64,000 nucleotides of DNA. It comes from Asterella californica (taxonomy: Eukaryota > Streptophyta > Marchantiopsida > Marchantiales > Aytoniaceae). Positions 37,083 through 51,225 of this stretch are shown in pieces (the stretch's first letter is position 1; the number at the start of each line of letters is the position of its first letter). The stretch covers positions 24,475,001-24,539,000 of the forward strand of contig JAYKYS010000008.1 of assembly GCA_036924285.1 (NCBI GenBank), read 5' to 3'. A program made the position numbers and the translations under genes. The notes under the pieces are model-generated. The model saw only the letters and a list, made by a program, of their open reading frames with translations. It searched no databases and had not been told where the DNA came from.

Positions 37083-40000
37083 ATGGCTGCCCGCAGGCCT
37101 CGAACGAGTGCTAGGCTGACATCCAAGAGCAATCCGGGGGTGACCGAGAGAGAGGAAGATGCAGGCGAACGAGGAGGAGCCAAGCTACGGGTTAGTTTCC
37201 CCCTTTATAAGAGAGAGTGTATGCAGTTGTGCTACATTAAGTTTGTCTCGATCGATCATATTTGGGTAAGATCTTGTTTGCGAAGAAATTCCTACCTCTG
37301 GGATGGACTATGTGGGTCTGAGGGTGAGTTCAGAGTGCAAAATATGATGGCTCTTCTGTGATGAATGCTGCCCGGTAGCACTTCGTCCGGTGCGATGAGT
37401 GGTGTTCGGGTTGTCAGGAAGAACGCGATCAAGGACTCTCGAGGGAAGCATTTACTCTTCGTGTGCTCTCCTCTTCACGATTCGTGAATCGGCTCCCTTG
37501 CATATTGCTACAGATATGTCCGGAGGATACCATTGATATTCGTTCGGTTTTAGAATTCGTGGTGTCATCATAAAGTTTATCTGTCAGTGGTAGGAATGAG
37601 TGCTGTATTTCGTCGGAATTAGTGCGCACCGCATTAACTGATCCCGCGTTCTCCCGGTCGTTTTACACTGCTTGCCATGTGCCCGTTGGGTTTATCAATT
37701 ATTCTCCACCAATCGCCACAATCCTGTATGAGCGCAGTCTCTCTTTGAATGCTTCGCGATCACCCTTTGCACCTAAGAAGCTCAGTTGTGACCGGCCTTG
37801 TCCCCCCGTAGCGGTAATGAGCAAGTGCATACATCTCCTTCACATCTCCTTACTTCTACTGCTATGCATGGACCGATATACATCTCCTTCACACTTTGTA
37901 AGATGCGACCCACCTGTATGCTTTTGTACTGTCGTTGTATCGAAGTCTATTCATGTTTGCGTTCGATTAAACAAACGAAAGTATTTGATCATGTCAGAGC
38001 TAATCCTGTAAGGCGACAGATGCTTCAAAATCGTTATTGTCGAATCTGTTCAAATCCTGGACCTCTTTGACGATTCACGTGCCAATCAAACAACATGATA
38101 ACTGTCGCTATGCTCGACTCATCAACGAAAGGTCCTGATTAACGTTGCAATTCTAGTAATACTCAAACTACCGAGGGCAGTCAAAATTACCTTCTTAGAA
38201 GAGCACAGAGACAGCGCCCGCTTTGCAGTTCCATGCATCTAATACAATCTCCGAGAGTATGACGTAAATATACCGGAGACCGGAATTGTCTCTGTGTTCC
38301 TATAGCTTGAAGGCTCGCTCTTGGGTTTTTGGATTCCGGCTCTCGCTCTTTTCCGTTTGGTTCTGATGTACTGGCTGTCTAGGGGTTACCTTCAAGTGTA
38401 TGTGGACAGTTCTGGCATTTTGCTGCTATACACATAGACCTTTATACGAACTCTCTATCCCGAAGAAACACGCTGTCTAGGTCCTTCTCTCGCCTCGTTT
38501 AATAGAGTGCCGTTCTTGACATGTTGCCTAATAGAAGTGTCTGACCTGCTGTTCTTGGAATACCGCTCAGAAACGAAAGATTTCGGATATGCTGGGGCCA
38601 CCTTGGTCTAAAGAGGACTTGGAGCAATTCTATCAAGCATACCGCAAATTTGGGAAGGATTGGGTCAAGGTCAGTGGGAAAGTCGTCACTAACTTACTCT
38701 CAGTTAGTGTCTGTGTTGTTTTGTGAGAGTCAGGTGTGTGACTTGAAGTTAAGTTCGTGAATGTATTTGGTATTCATTAGCGGAACCGTCTGGAGTCGTT
38801 AGCTTCTACGACTGTAACTATGACAAGCTTTCACACTGATCTTTCATCTTTATAATTGTCCGAATTTATGATCTGTTCGAATACATTAACAGGTGGCTGG
38901 GACTATGTCGAGAAGAACTGCGGAAATGGTGGAAGCTTTATACGGCATGAACAAGGTAAAGTGTTCACTTGGTATGGCTTTAGGGATGAGTTGGTACATG
39001 CTAAATATCCAGGAAACGGTTGCAAATTCAAACGCTGTGGGAGTTGCCTGAAATGTTGATGTTGGGTGTCCAGGCGTACCTGTCACTGCCTGAAGCAACA
39101 ACTTCCCCAGAAGTTCTGGTTGCAATGATGACAGACCACTACAGTATACTGGTGAATTTTCCTCATTTTAACTCCACTGCATTGACTTGAAACCGTGTTG
39201 TCGTGGTAGCTATCAGTTCTTGTTAACTGTTCTTCATGCATCTGGGACCCCTTTAGCCACCTTCGAACTCGTCTTACGGTGTAAATTCCTGCTCGGAATG
39301 AACTGTTTACTTCCACAGGAGGAGAGAAGAAGCGAAGAAGAAGAAGACGAAGAAGAAGAAGAAGAAGAGAGCAGTGAGGAGTTTGCGCATTCAGATCGCT
39401 CTCATCAGACACAGTTTTATCAAAATAATTCACGGGCGCGGACGCGAGGTCCGAGCAACTCAAACCCGGGAACACGTAGCTATGGAGGTCCTTCACCTGC
39501 CAAGAAACCAAGGAGTGCAGCAGGTACGCTCTACGTCATTGGAGTGATAAAAGAGGTTTCGTATTCCGAAACTGTTTGGTAAACATAGTCGCCCTCATGC
39601 TTTTCATCGAGCTGCTTTCTCGCTTATGAAGCATTTTGATCGCCCGATTTGATGAGTCACGTAGCTCCGGTGGCGGACAGTAGGTGATAAGGATAATAAG
39701 GAATCATTGGAAGTATTACAAAAAGAATGGAGTTGGACTCGAATAAAGTGCTGAAGAAGTGTCCACGGCATGAGGCGTGTATTTGATCTGCAGCTGATAT
39801 CCTTGGATCTTGTTCCTCGCAGCAAGTAGACCCCGCGTAGTGGGAAAGAGAACGCCACGTTTCCCGAGTGCGAGTGCGTTTGAGCCTAGAATGAAAACCA
39901 AAGTAGTCGCGAGCAAAACGGCACTGGAGGAGACATCTGATGAGGACAATGATTTCTCCAAAGCAGCGCAGACGCTTGTCACAGCTTCTCAGAGGGCAGC

Positions 40001-43000
40001 TTCACCTTTGGTTGCTTCAAACACGCCTAGTAGGCGTAATGGTCGTGGAGTTCAACAAAATGGACATGCCAGGGTATAGTGCTTGATAATGCCTGTAACT
40101 ATATGGACATGACACAGTTAAGCTATGTCTTCCTCAGTTCTAAGGGTAATGGCGGGTTAATCGTGTGTCTTCCTCAGTTCACAGGGTTCTGCGGGCTACC
40201 TAAGTGCGGGACCGTTCTTGATTCGACCTGTCATTCTCGTGTAGGAATATATTTCTTCTTACGTAATTGGGGTTAGGTCATCTGGGGCATATGTCCTTTG
40301 CTCTGTACAGCTATGTTCCCCTTTTGGTGTTCTCTACCACTATGTAATTGCTACCATGCTTTTCTGCATCGCCAGTTTAGATTGTTCTATGTGTCCTGAT
40401 TGTGATGAAACTCGACAGGAGTCTGCTCTGAAAGCAGAATCTGGCGGATCAGGTCCTAAGCACACTGCCTCCACCAGTGGTGAAAATGGCCGTGAAGGTA
40501 GTCATGATAGTAGAGAGAAGCGTGCTAAAGCAAGCAGCAGTGCTACTGCGGATGAAATGGAAGTAGTGGATGGTGTCAAAAGGCGCTTCGCAGACGCAAA
40601 AGGCAAGTGGAAGAAACCACTTCCTAAAAGGCTAAAGCTTCATAAGTTTGAGAAGTATGACGATGCCAAAGAGGAGTGCAGTCAGTCTGGTACACAGGAA
40701 ATAGATGTGAGGGAAGAAGATGAGGAGAGGCATATGTCGGGCCAGAAGAAGAAGCGCTACTTATCTCAAAGAACGAAGAAGAGGAGTCGGCAACTCTTTT
40801 CAGGAGGTAATGAGTTTAGTCACGTGGTTTCTCACGTTTTGTTTCTATAACGCTGTTGTTGGCTATTGGGATCAAAACTATTTTGGGGTTACCTTAAGTG
40901 TGCGGGGAAAGTGACTGTTTCAACCAAAAACTGCTTTACCCGTGTGCCAATATAGCACGCTGTTGTTGGCCTTGGGATGGAGATTTGTTTTCGAGGTGAA
41001 GCATTTGCTTGGCGGCTGTGGTTTGAGTCAGTCCCATGCTATATCTTGTCCACGTTACGGGGCTGACAATCACACCGGTCATTCCGCGTAATGTTCTGTA
41101 TCCAACATTCGTTAATCTGGGAATCTTGACAATTGTGTCACTCTGTGCCCGTTACTTTTAACTTACCTTTGTGAACAATAGCTTACTTTTTCGTTTGGTG
41201 TCGTTGGAGATTTACGGAAGGATAATATAATAGCCACACATGCCATATTAAATATGAATAACATCAAATACCGTCTTAAAATTGACTTTTCTGTTTAGAG
41301 CTTCAGCAACGGCAGAGTCTTGGCCTGAACATCATTATACATGCACATTTCAAGCTCTAACATTCGACTTCACTTTTCTCCTAAATGGATGAACAGAGAA
41401 TCAGAGTACTGCCCTGGATACCCTTGCCACATTGGCAGACCTCTCCCTTGCCGGTCTGCTTCCCTCTCCCACAGGGGATTCAGGTACTCATCTCCCAGAT
41501 GTCATGAAGCCTCGATTTATGTGTCTCACAATCTACTCTTGGTGACAATGTGATGATAAAATTTGTCTATAGTGATAGAATAGAAATTGGTCTTTAGGAT
41601 TCTGCCTTCTTCACGTTCTATGTTTCTTGTCAATCCTCACTCTGTGATCAGTCGCGACCGGTGACGTGTATGTTGAGCAAGCTGAGACAGTGTACAGAAA
41701 ATCACGCTGCTTACCACATAGACCGACATATATACGAAGTCACTGAATGATTGCGACGGAATGCCACAGATCCGGCTCCAAACTTGTTTAGAGACAAGGT
41801 AGAGGAGAAAGTGCTGAAGAGAAAAGACATCAGCGCACCTAAGTGTGCTAGTTCTGTAGCCTCTCTAACTGATCAGGTTGAGAAGAAGGAAGATAAGAGA
41901 GAAGATACCGAAGAGGAGAGGAAGAATGACGAAGCAGAGAGAGAGGACCCTATCGCAACTGCGTCAGGGCAGCAATCGACCTCTCCCCCTGACACGCGAA
42001 AGAGGAAACGGATGACAATGGTTGAGAAGGTGAGTGGGTTATCCTTATCATCAAATCCTACACGTGTGTATTCAAGAATTCGGCAGAAGGATTTAGGATT
42101 GGTCTCAGCGGTATGTGATTCCCTGCAGCATGGCGGCAAGTGTTTCTGGGGGCTGCTATATCTGTCATCCAAGGAGACATGTCTCCTGCTATGTCTCAAG
42201 TTTTCTAACAAACTGTTGCACACCATCTTGCATTGTTCTGTTCGTTACGGAGGTTGTGGAGGCGTTTCTCTCCTTTGGAATATGGTGGGTCTCTATTTGC
42301 GATTGGAAACAACTGTTGGTCGTCGTGTATTCTGTCGTTAACTTTCAGTGATCCTTTAACCGCAGAATGAAGCTCAAGGTAAGGCTGTAACGGAAGAACA
42401 GATTCAGCGGAAGCCAGACGCGCAGGTATTGTATGGGAGACGTTGTTTGTTCGATAAAGAACACTGTAGCTGCAGAATCCTACTGGAAGTCTGTTGACTT
42501 AATAGGAATGGCAAACAAATAACCGTATTCGCTATATTCTAGGTCCAAGCGTTTAGAATGATAACGGTGCTTGAGCCTTTCTGTTTTCATTTGTCGCAAT
42601 GGTGTTTGTAGGTGCCACCAGGCAAGGTTGAGGTTCCTGTTGCGTTAAAACCACGGACGAAGCCGAAGCGTATTGGCACGGCTAAAGGGCCTGTCAAACA
42701 AGGACCCAAGGCGATTAAGGCTGGAGAGACTTCCGGAGTAGATCAAGACGTTCCTTCACAGGCTCAAGGACCGTCTGCGAATACTGATGAAGGGACATTA
42801 CCCTTGAAACTTCGGAGCAAGAAGAAGGGTTTGGCCGAAAAGGGCCCCATTAATCGTTTCAAAGAAGTTACTACTGAAGGGTCGAGTGGCGGAACAGAAC
42901 AGGATCCCCCTCATTGCCCTCACAGTACAGCCGATGTGGGTGTTCTAAGCACAAAGGTGCGATATTCAAAGAGTCAAGTAGTTGGTTGCTGGCATTTCTT

Positions 43001-46000
43001 GTGTTCCTGCCTGCGGTTGTTTGTGTTCGTGGTCTGCTCAAGATTTCGATTCTCCACTTGGAGCAGTTTCTTGCTAACTTTCACTTTTGACTTCTCTCAG
43101 GCGCGGTTGATACACTGCCTTTCCCCCAAAGTACGGAGGTGGTGCATGTTTGAATGGTTCTACAGTGCTATTGATCTTCCATGGTTCGCACGTAATGAAT
43201 TTGTGGAATATCTAAACCATGCTGGTCTCGGGCATGTACCTAGATTGACTCGTGTAGAATGGGGAGTCATACGCAGGTATGTGTCTTAACTTTAAGTGCA
43301 TACTCGCTCTACTGGTTGGATAAACTGGACCCCGTTACATTCTCTCAGTTTGACAGATACCTATATGTCGTCGATCGTCAGTCTTGCATCAGTCGTCCAT
43401 CAGGCATTCATACGTCATTCTTCAGTCGATCAGTAATCGTCTATCAGTCAGGTTTGTGTTGAGGCAGCTAGTGTAGTATACTAGTCTCGGGTTCAGCTGC
43501 TTTCAAGGTTTCAGCATCTTTGCGCTCAGTCTTTCGCTACAGTGAATTTTATGCCGGTTCCGTTTTTTTTATCGTAAGTTGCGTTTTAGCCTGTCCCTTC
43601 CCTGTTCTTGTGTAAACTCTTGTTCCCTGTTCAGTGGACTAAACTAACATCATACGAACATTAGAACCTGTTCCAGTTGCGTTTACTCCCGGCTTGGTTT
43701 TCTCGTCGTGTTCCGTAGCTCGCTTGGAAAGCCCAGAAGATTGTCCCAGAGGTTCCTACAAGAGGAAAGAGAAAAGCTTGAGGCATACAGAGAGACTGTT
43801 AGAACACACTACCACGAGTTACGTGGCGGTCTTCGTGAAGGACTAAACTCAGATTTAGCGCGGCCTCTCACTGTTGGTCAGCGAGTGATTGCCAAGCACC
43901 GGAGGACAAAGCAGATACATGGCGGGAGCATCTTGACAGTAGATCGAAGTAGGTGCAGAGTTCAGTTTGATCGAACAGAGCTTGGTGTGGAATTTGTCAT
44001 GGTAAATTTCTCTCCCTTTTCCTGTTCAGTGTATTGAATTCGGTCAGAAATTTCAGCATGATGGCCGGTGATTCATATTGACAGTGTATGTTTATTTTTG
44101 AAGCTTATATATAGCACAGCGGCCAACGATTTTACACTCCCATCTGCTCGTAGCGTTTTGCAAATAGGAATTTGATATCGTCAGTTGTCCCGCGGACTGA
44201 GCTTGAGATGGCTCTGGTGTTGGACTGCTCGGCCAATCGCTTTTCCGGCTTCTGCTGTTTGTATATCTCCCGACAGATATCACAAGCTGATAGAAGATCC
44301 TTTCTTTGCTTAGTATACCTGGTAAAGAGAATGACACTCGTTGTCGTGAACGATGTATGTGCAGGACACTGATGCCATGCCTATTCATCCGTTGGAAAAC
44401 ATGCCAGAGATGATGAGAAGAAGGCGAATAATAATGGATCCGCTTGACCGCACAACAGACGATATGAAGCTTGAAGCTAAGAGAGTTCGAGTAAGTGCTG
44501 TAGCGGCCGCGAGGGCTGCTCTGAATGAGAGGCTTGAGAGGCCTGGATCGATTCCAGGCATTTCTTCTTTCTCTCCATTCTTTCTCAACAACCTTACAAA
44601 GAGAGCGCAGGTTTGTTGAAATGACTGACTTCACTCTCGTTGTGGGAACCAGAACTCTTTCTAAATTTTACGTTGAAGATGCTTTCTCGTGTTCAGGCAA
44701 GGCCGCTTATCTTGGCCGCGTGACTCATGCAGTCCATCTAAAACCCCGAACATTTGTGTTATCGACGAGAATTTCAGTAGAGCGATTGCTTTTCCTAATC
44801 ATGTTAGAAAAGAAAATGTACGCTTCATTCCCGATTCGCCCTCACCCGAAATTATTTCCGCGAATTTCATGGCTGGTATTTCTAGAAGATGGAAGAAGTC
44901 CGTAAGTGATATGTCATTCAGTTTCCAAAAATTTGTAGAACTGAATGACAGTCGCAGTCATTGGCGTTTTAGTTCTGGACGTAGGTGCCATGCACGATGA
45001 TTTACAAATGACTGGAACTAGACAACTTTCTCTCGTTAGCCCTTGTAGAGTAAAGTAGCAGTTCTACGAAAGAAGATGATGCCAACACGTTTGAAACGAC
45101 TGGCAGAATCTTGAACGTATCTACCGGCTGTACCTTGGCTGTGGTGAGATTCTGGGATTTAAGGAACTGGATTACAGTCTATTCCTGGCGTATAAAAGTT
45201 TTCAGTATAGAAGTGTGTCAAGTTTATGTCTCTTGACTTATGCATGTTCGTGTCTTAACTGCGAACTGAACTGGTTCATTTGTGCAGGAAGACTCTCTGG
45301 ATTCGGTGCGGCTAGCGAAAGCAGCTACTAATGAAGCTGTTGCAGCAAGTCAGCAAGCAATAATGACGCCTTCCACACCCGGACAATCCCAGGCCCGGGA
45401 GACAGACATTCGTACGTTGGTGGAGTTAGGCAACGCTCTCAATAAGAAAGTGAGTTCGATCAGTTCTTAGCAGCCTTTTCAGGGGATGCCCTACTTGTGA
45501 TGTTAATCCTTCTGTTTGTTCTAGTTGTCCTATTTTGATTGTTATTCTGGCGCGCTTTTCCGGTTTTGCAGGAGGCTTTGGTAGTGGAATTACGCCGTAT
45601 GAACGATGAAGCTGCCTCCTACAAAGGTTCTGACATTTTCCAGCGACAGTATGCAACCATCATCCTTCAACTCAAGGATGTAAATGAACAGGTTTCTCCA
45701 GAAACAAACCTTCACGGTCTACTGAAGCGCACGTGACTTAACCTGCACACTTTTAGTCGTTATCTAATTAAAGCTTTGAAGATTTGTATATAGACTGCTT
45801 ACCCGACGTTGCCACAATAACGAGTTGTTCCAGGAACCTTGTGTTTTAGTGATGTAACCGTTGTCAGTTTGTCGTTCTGTAAAATTCATGATTATTAGGT
45901 TTATGAGGCCTTGAAGCATTTACGTCACCGGAATAAGTACGAGGAGAGTGCTGTGCCACCATGGCATAGGCCAGCTGCTTCTCAACTAACACCAGTGCCT

Positions 46001-47187
46001 GGTCGTCCAAGCTTCGTTGCTGGGCCTCTTGAGCCTGGTCCTCACCTCGCGGAGATCGCTACCTCAGCAAAGAAACACGCCAAGCTCTTGATACACACTG
46101 CCGTAGAGGTACAGACTTCCTTCCTTATACCTCGAATGGACCAACGTACTGTTCTACTTTCACGACCATAGATGTGAATATTCTGCACAAGTTTCTCTCC
46201 AAAGCCCCATTTGTCCTCCTCGATTCATGTACGAATGAAATGCGGTGAAGAGCAAGCAGAAGAGCTGTATGACGACAAGCTGCAGTCCAAGTATGATGCA
46301 ATACACTCTCTCCTGTTCTGGCAGAACTTGTCCACCTGTAAGGATGAAGAACCAGGCGACGTGATTTTAGCAGCCCTTGCCGCAGCCGAGCGAGGGAATA
46401 CGTCTACCAAGCCAGTTCTCACGAGCACCTTACCCAACGCGCAAGGTTTCTCCACAATAAGTCCAGCCCCTCCTTCTGTGATTTCATCAGCAACCACAAG
46501 TGAGGCAGATGAAACAGATAGGCAGGTGAGTGCTGCAGCTACTCGGGACGCTGCCCCCGTAGTCAAGACCGACGACACAGCTGCTAAGGAGCCGAGTCCA
46601 GCCTCTAGAGCTCAAGGTGAAGAGGAAGGATACTTGACAGAGTTGATGGCAAACTGCGTGACAACGTTGATGATGGTGCAGGTACTTCGACGACCCGTGA
46701 CGTTTTCCTTGCTGGAATAGGCTACATGAAGTTGACTCAACTTGAGAGTTTTGTACGCAGATCTTTGTAACTCAGGTTCCTTTCTTTGCCATGTGCGTTG
46801 ACGAGCATGAGGACGTACATTGTTGATGTTGAAATGGAAGCCTCTTAACCTTTTCAAGAATTAACAGCTGACATAAGGTCTTGGTCGCTCGAGTTTATGC
46901 ATAGACAGTACTAAAGTTTGACATCGTTACAAAGCTTGAAACTTCATTGTTGTTTGGCAATCGTTCAGACTTTGACAGAGGGACAGTTCTCCCCGGCCGA
47001 AGTCGGACAAACCTTGGACAACGCACTCGAATCCTTGAGGCCCCGGCACGCTCAGAACCATCATCTTTTTAGAGAGATAGAGCAGCAGCTTGGTTACGTC
47101 AAGACTCAAATTTTGACTCAGATTCCTATCCAGGCGGGTATTCCTTCCTCAACGGAGGGTCTCACCATCCAACCTAAGGTTGCCTGA
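37083..47187 (+). CDS. ALY: ALWAYS EARLY (ALY)/LIN9 homologue, MuvB/DREAM subunit
   Basis: A nuclear chromatin regulator; LIN9/Mip130/ALY proteins are core MuvB subunits that pair with MYB, E2F and RB proteins. Eighteen exons: 37083-37190, 38571-38669, 38893-38955, 39074-39151, 39319-39523, 39823-40073, 40419-40806, 41770-42029, 42366-42425, 42612-42956, 43101-43276, 43719-44001, 44365-44610, 45288-45449, 45572-45691, 45899-46108, 46205-46681, 46969-47187; 3750 nt, 1249 aa plus stop, every phase consistent. SANT about 49-90 ([20 protein letters not shown]), a Glu-rich run (about 122-133), the conserved [14 protein letters not shown] about 620-720 ([39 protein letters not shown]), a LIN9 Tudor-like segment ([13 protein letters not shown]) and the ALY C-terminal helices ([34 protein letters not shown]). 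Exon 17 could instead start at 46253, also in phase. Introns 1 and 7 are the longest (1.4 and 1.0 kb). Confidence 0.93.
40861..40956 (+). repeat. Intronic repeat in ALY intron 7, second copy at 48350-48424
   Basis: GGTTACCTTAA(G/A)TG(T/C)GCGGGG and AAAACTGCTTTACCCGTGTG occur in the same order here and at 48350-48424, about 83 percent similar by eye over 75 bp and in the same orientation. A weaker trace (GGGGTTACCTTCAAGTGTATG) lies in intron 1 near 38384. It is a short dispersed repeat confined, within this window, to the ALY locus. Confidence 0.6.
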
Positions 47188-48640
47188 CACTGTAGTTCAT
47201 AAGGTAGTAAAGACTTGCTACTAAAGCGTTTAGTGTCTATACTCAAGAAGTTCAATATCGACGAGCAGGGATTATACTCTAATATAATCCCAAATTAGTT
47301 ACAAGCGTGATTGCCCTCTGTGGATTAAGGAATAAACGGGCACATAATCCTTTGAAGAGAAATCACCCATTCTTTCACTTTGGAGTGTAGTCCCTTTTCT
47401 TACCACCCGCTGTTCTTGTAAGCATGAGTTACTTTTACTCTTGTTTGGATCGTCAATCTTGTCACTGTCAACCAGTACATCACTACAGTACTTTTCGTTT
47501 TGGGGACTGGACGAGTAAGTTGCTGTGCCACTGCTGATGGGTATCGTATTTATTTCGGGTCGTCACAATGGTGCTGAAGAAGTCAGAGACGAGCTGGAAG
47601 TGCATGCTAGGGAAGTTGGACACCGGCGTATAAATAGGTATTGGTTGCAGACCTATTCACTGTGCACTGCGGTTTGCAGTGAGTCTTCGGCAGAAGGCAT
47701 GATCGACTGCTTGATGCCGCCTACTGTGATCATGGTTTTGATCGTTTCGTGTTTTGAACTAGGTTGCTTCCTCTTCTCTGATTTCCTTAATAGGGTTTAC
47801 GTTTTATGTTACACTAACAGTACTCGCTACATTCATTCTTTGCGATCTTTTCATCGGTGATTATCACTTACCTTTTGCTCATATAGGTTAAGTATTTGCT
47901 CTCAGATCTTTTAGCGTGTTACGAAGAACGTCTAGGTATTTCGCCCGGGATAATATTGGGATGTTGAGCGGTCTTGAGTAAGGATGCTTAATTACACTGA
48001 GGGTAGATTAGTCTGCATCTCACCTAACACAGGTTGTTATTGTTTCCCATACCAGGGGTCCTGTTCCTCGGAATGCGCTGTTTCCCACATCCCCAACATC
48101 TTGATCCTTGGGTAAAAATGTTTTCCTACACAAGTAGAGAGTATTAGCGTCATCTCACCTCGTGTTCTTGGTAGGATATGTACTTCTCGGGCTATAATCA
48201 TCCATCTATCATGCACCTACTTACCAGGTGGTAGCATCTTGGAAATGTGCTTTCCCTTTACGTTTCGCTTTGGTCCAACCTCCAACCGAGTTAGCTTACA
48301 TGTTCACAACTCTATGTTACTCACCTTGTACTTGTATGGGTTCAGCCTATTTGGCGGTTACCTTAAATGCGCGGGGGAAGTCACTGTTTTTACCGAAAAC
48401 TGCTTTACCCGTGTGTCAGTATATATGTACTTCTCAGGCTAAGTCTGCGAGTAGCTCTTCGCATCTCGCCGCAACAGGTAAATACTAAATATTTCGGGTC
48501 GTCTTAATGCTTACTGGACTAAATAAACGTCGAGCGAGGCTGCCTTATCGGCAGATAAGCTGTCTGAAGGGAAATCTACTGCTCCTCCAGAGAAGCCAAA
48601 GACAGGATATTTACTGGGTACATGGAAATTGACTAGATTC
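47188..48640 (+). other. ALY 3' flank with exon-like scraps
   Basis: After the ALY stop come 3' UTR and two coding-looking scraps bounded by splice-like signals: 48440-48478 (after TTCTCAG, before GTAAATAC; reads AKSASSSSHLAAT) and 48539-48619 (reads AALSADKLSEGK). TATTTCGGGTCGTC is repeated near 47549 and 48492. They may be alternative terminal ALY exons or decayed duplicate pieces. No complete gene can be built. Confidence 0.3.
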
Positions 48641-50834
48641 GCATAATATTGCATATGTCGAACTCTTGTCATCTTCGTCGCGCAGCTTGCATGCTGTGTC
48701 TCAAGGGGTTGTTCGATCAGTAGCTCCGTGAGTTACAGCGCCGGTCATACTGATGGGTCATAAACAAAGTATTCTTAGTAATTTGATAACATGACAGAGT
48801 TAACTGTGTAGTTTTCGTTGCACTCAAAATCTTTTTACTTGGTGTTTCTTACTCGGATTTCCGGTCTGAAAGAAATGAAGGGAGGTTGGTGCGTGGCTGC
48901 CCATTAAATTTCACCTGGTTTCATCAAGTAAGCTTCAACCTTTCATTAGATGGTTGTCTTGGGAAATTGATATTTATACGAATAATAACAATATATTGTT
49001 ATTTTGTAAAAATAAATTGTATGTCCAAACGAAAGAAAAAAGAGTTTGAGTAGGTTTTAGATATTTCACAGACTCTTGGTTGACACAAGAGAGAAGCTTA
49101 AAAGATAAAATGTGTGGTTGTGACTTGTCTATTAATGTTTTCGAGAATTGAAAAATCCATGCAAGTATGTAAGATGTCATTGGTTTCAAGTTTTAGTTGA
49201 ATAAAAAGAAATGGTTCGTGCAAGCAGATTGTGTTATATCTTTTAGGTGAAATTGAGATATAAGAGTCCAAATTTACTCTTGGATCCTTTCAGATGAAGA
49301 CACCAAAACTTTTCATAGAATTGAAAATGTTATGAAATCTCTTCAAACTGGTTAAAAGTGGTTGATGAATTTGATTCGCAAAGAAATGTTAACTATACTT
49401 TTTAGTATGTTTGTGAAAAGTACTTAAAGTTGTTCTTCGTGGTTGATAAATCAATTCTTTTGTTCTTGGTGTCTAACTATCAAAGAATTTTCAGTTACAC
49501 ACATGGAGATGGCATGTAAATCAGATTGTTCTATTGCACGGGACACAATGAATAGAGTCATAAAGGATCGATTTATGTCAACTTTTTGTTTTTTATAATT
49601 AAATTTTTTATTTGATTTTTTGAAAAAATTCTAAACGAGATAGTGAGATTTATTTGCGAGAAGAAATAAATTTCAAATCAGACGACTTGTTTAGACGAAG
49701 TGAATGACTTTAATTCATAAAGAAAATGTTTTGGAGATTCAATCATTTCTGATCGAAAGTTGAAGTAATCTCAATCGTTGGAGATCAAATTTGATGGTTT
49801 TTTGAGTTGTTAGAATGAAGAAGACAAACCTTATCCATGTCTAAAGATAGTTTGGAAAAATAAAAAAGTTTCCAAATTGATAATTTTTAAACTTTTTGCT
49901 ACAAGTTTAGTGAATACTTTATGTTTTTGATATATTTTTTTCTATATTGAATTACATGGATTGCATTCATTATTTTCATTTGAGTTAGAGTGATCTGAAA
50001 ATTAAACTAGTTGTATATTGAACACTGAGGATGGTGTAATCTTGGTGTTGACATTGAGTTACATTTTCTGTATCGTTAGTTATGTGAATTGTATTCACGA
50101 TCTTTATTGAGATTAAGATGATTTGATCATTTGAGCTAGGGATGTATTGAGCAACAACGTCGATACATCGATGATATTATATTTGTTATTGTAGATTGGG
50201 TATTAAACTTAAGGTGATAGAACTTTGTTGTGATGTTTTGACAATTCTGGTCTTAAGTTTGAACTCAGAGATTGGATTAGAGATTTTGTGGTGTAATTTA
50301 TATATGATTTATGTCCATATTTAGTTTTGTAGGATATTAGGTAAAGTGTACATAAAGTGAGATTTTTATATTTGAAAGTCCTCTCTCGTGATTGTGTGTT
50401 TTTCTTTCATCTTATTTTTGCACACAATATCTCCACAGTCAAATATCTCGCGTATTCTTGAATAACTTTCACGTGCAAAATTCAAACGATACTATGACGT
50501 GTAAACGTAAAAATCAAACAACTCCTATAGCATATCCAAGAGGACGTTTCTAGGAATTAATTAATTTTTGGAATATTCTCTACTCTTGTTTAATAGAAAT
50601 CCAATAGATTGATATGTGTGATAGTTAGTTTTGTTATCCAACCTAGGTTCGAGTAAAAAATAGAAGAAAAAGACCTTTTGCGGTTAGACCTTTAGCTTTT
50701 CGACTTATTGTAAAAGTCTCAACGTTCTTTCCAGTGAAATTAAACTACAAATTGCTCATGAATGTCTCATATGTATTATGTTATATAAAATCATGTAATT
50801 AGAGCTTTTTATTTATACATCTATTGTGTCGTGT
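48641..50834. other. AT-rich intergenic DNA, nothing recognised
   Basis: Long AT-rich stretch (49000-50400 is especially T/A rich) with frequent stops in all frames and no RNA gene, motif or strong repeat identified. Confidence 0.6.
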
Positions 50835-51225
50835 TCATACATGTCATTACACAACATACATTGTTGTCTGATCAAACGATACATAGACACAACATACATA
50901 CGATGTAATATACGTACACAAGTGTACCATAATAATTTTTTATTCATCCATATTGAAATACCATCTAACAACACAAAGATCACTCTAGTCAACCAAACCT
51001 ACTCTACGCATCACAGAATCAAGGTTATCCTCACTCAACTCGTCTACCATAGTCAAGAGCTTGAAAGCTCAACTTGAGAGAAGTGAGACTTACAAACCTT
51101 TACTTCGCACTATATTCCTCAAACGGATATGAACCAAGAATCTCGCCTAACAACGCTAATGGCTTTAACGAGACTAGCTATCACACACTTTGCTAACTAG
51201 CAGAGCCACTACACATGGCGTGACA
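50835..51225 (+). repeat. Dispersed repeat family, copy 2
   Basis: Paralogue of 15750-16145 in the same orientation. A further partial copy of the first part (ACACAATACACATCGTTGTTAG, ACACAAGTGTGCC) follows at about 51240-51305. Confidence 0.5.

Noticed and set aside
44700..44905. Additional ALY exon between exons 13 and 14
   Set aside because: In the frame required after exon 13 it meets a stop at once; direct joining of 44610 to 45288 keeps phase and family similarity.
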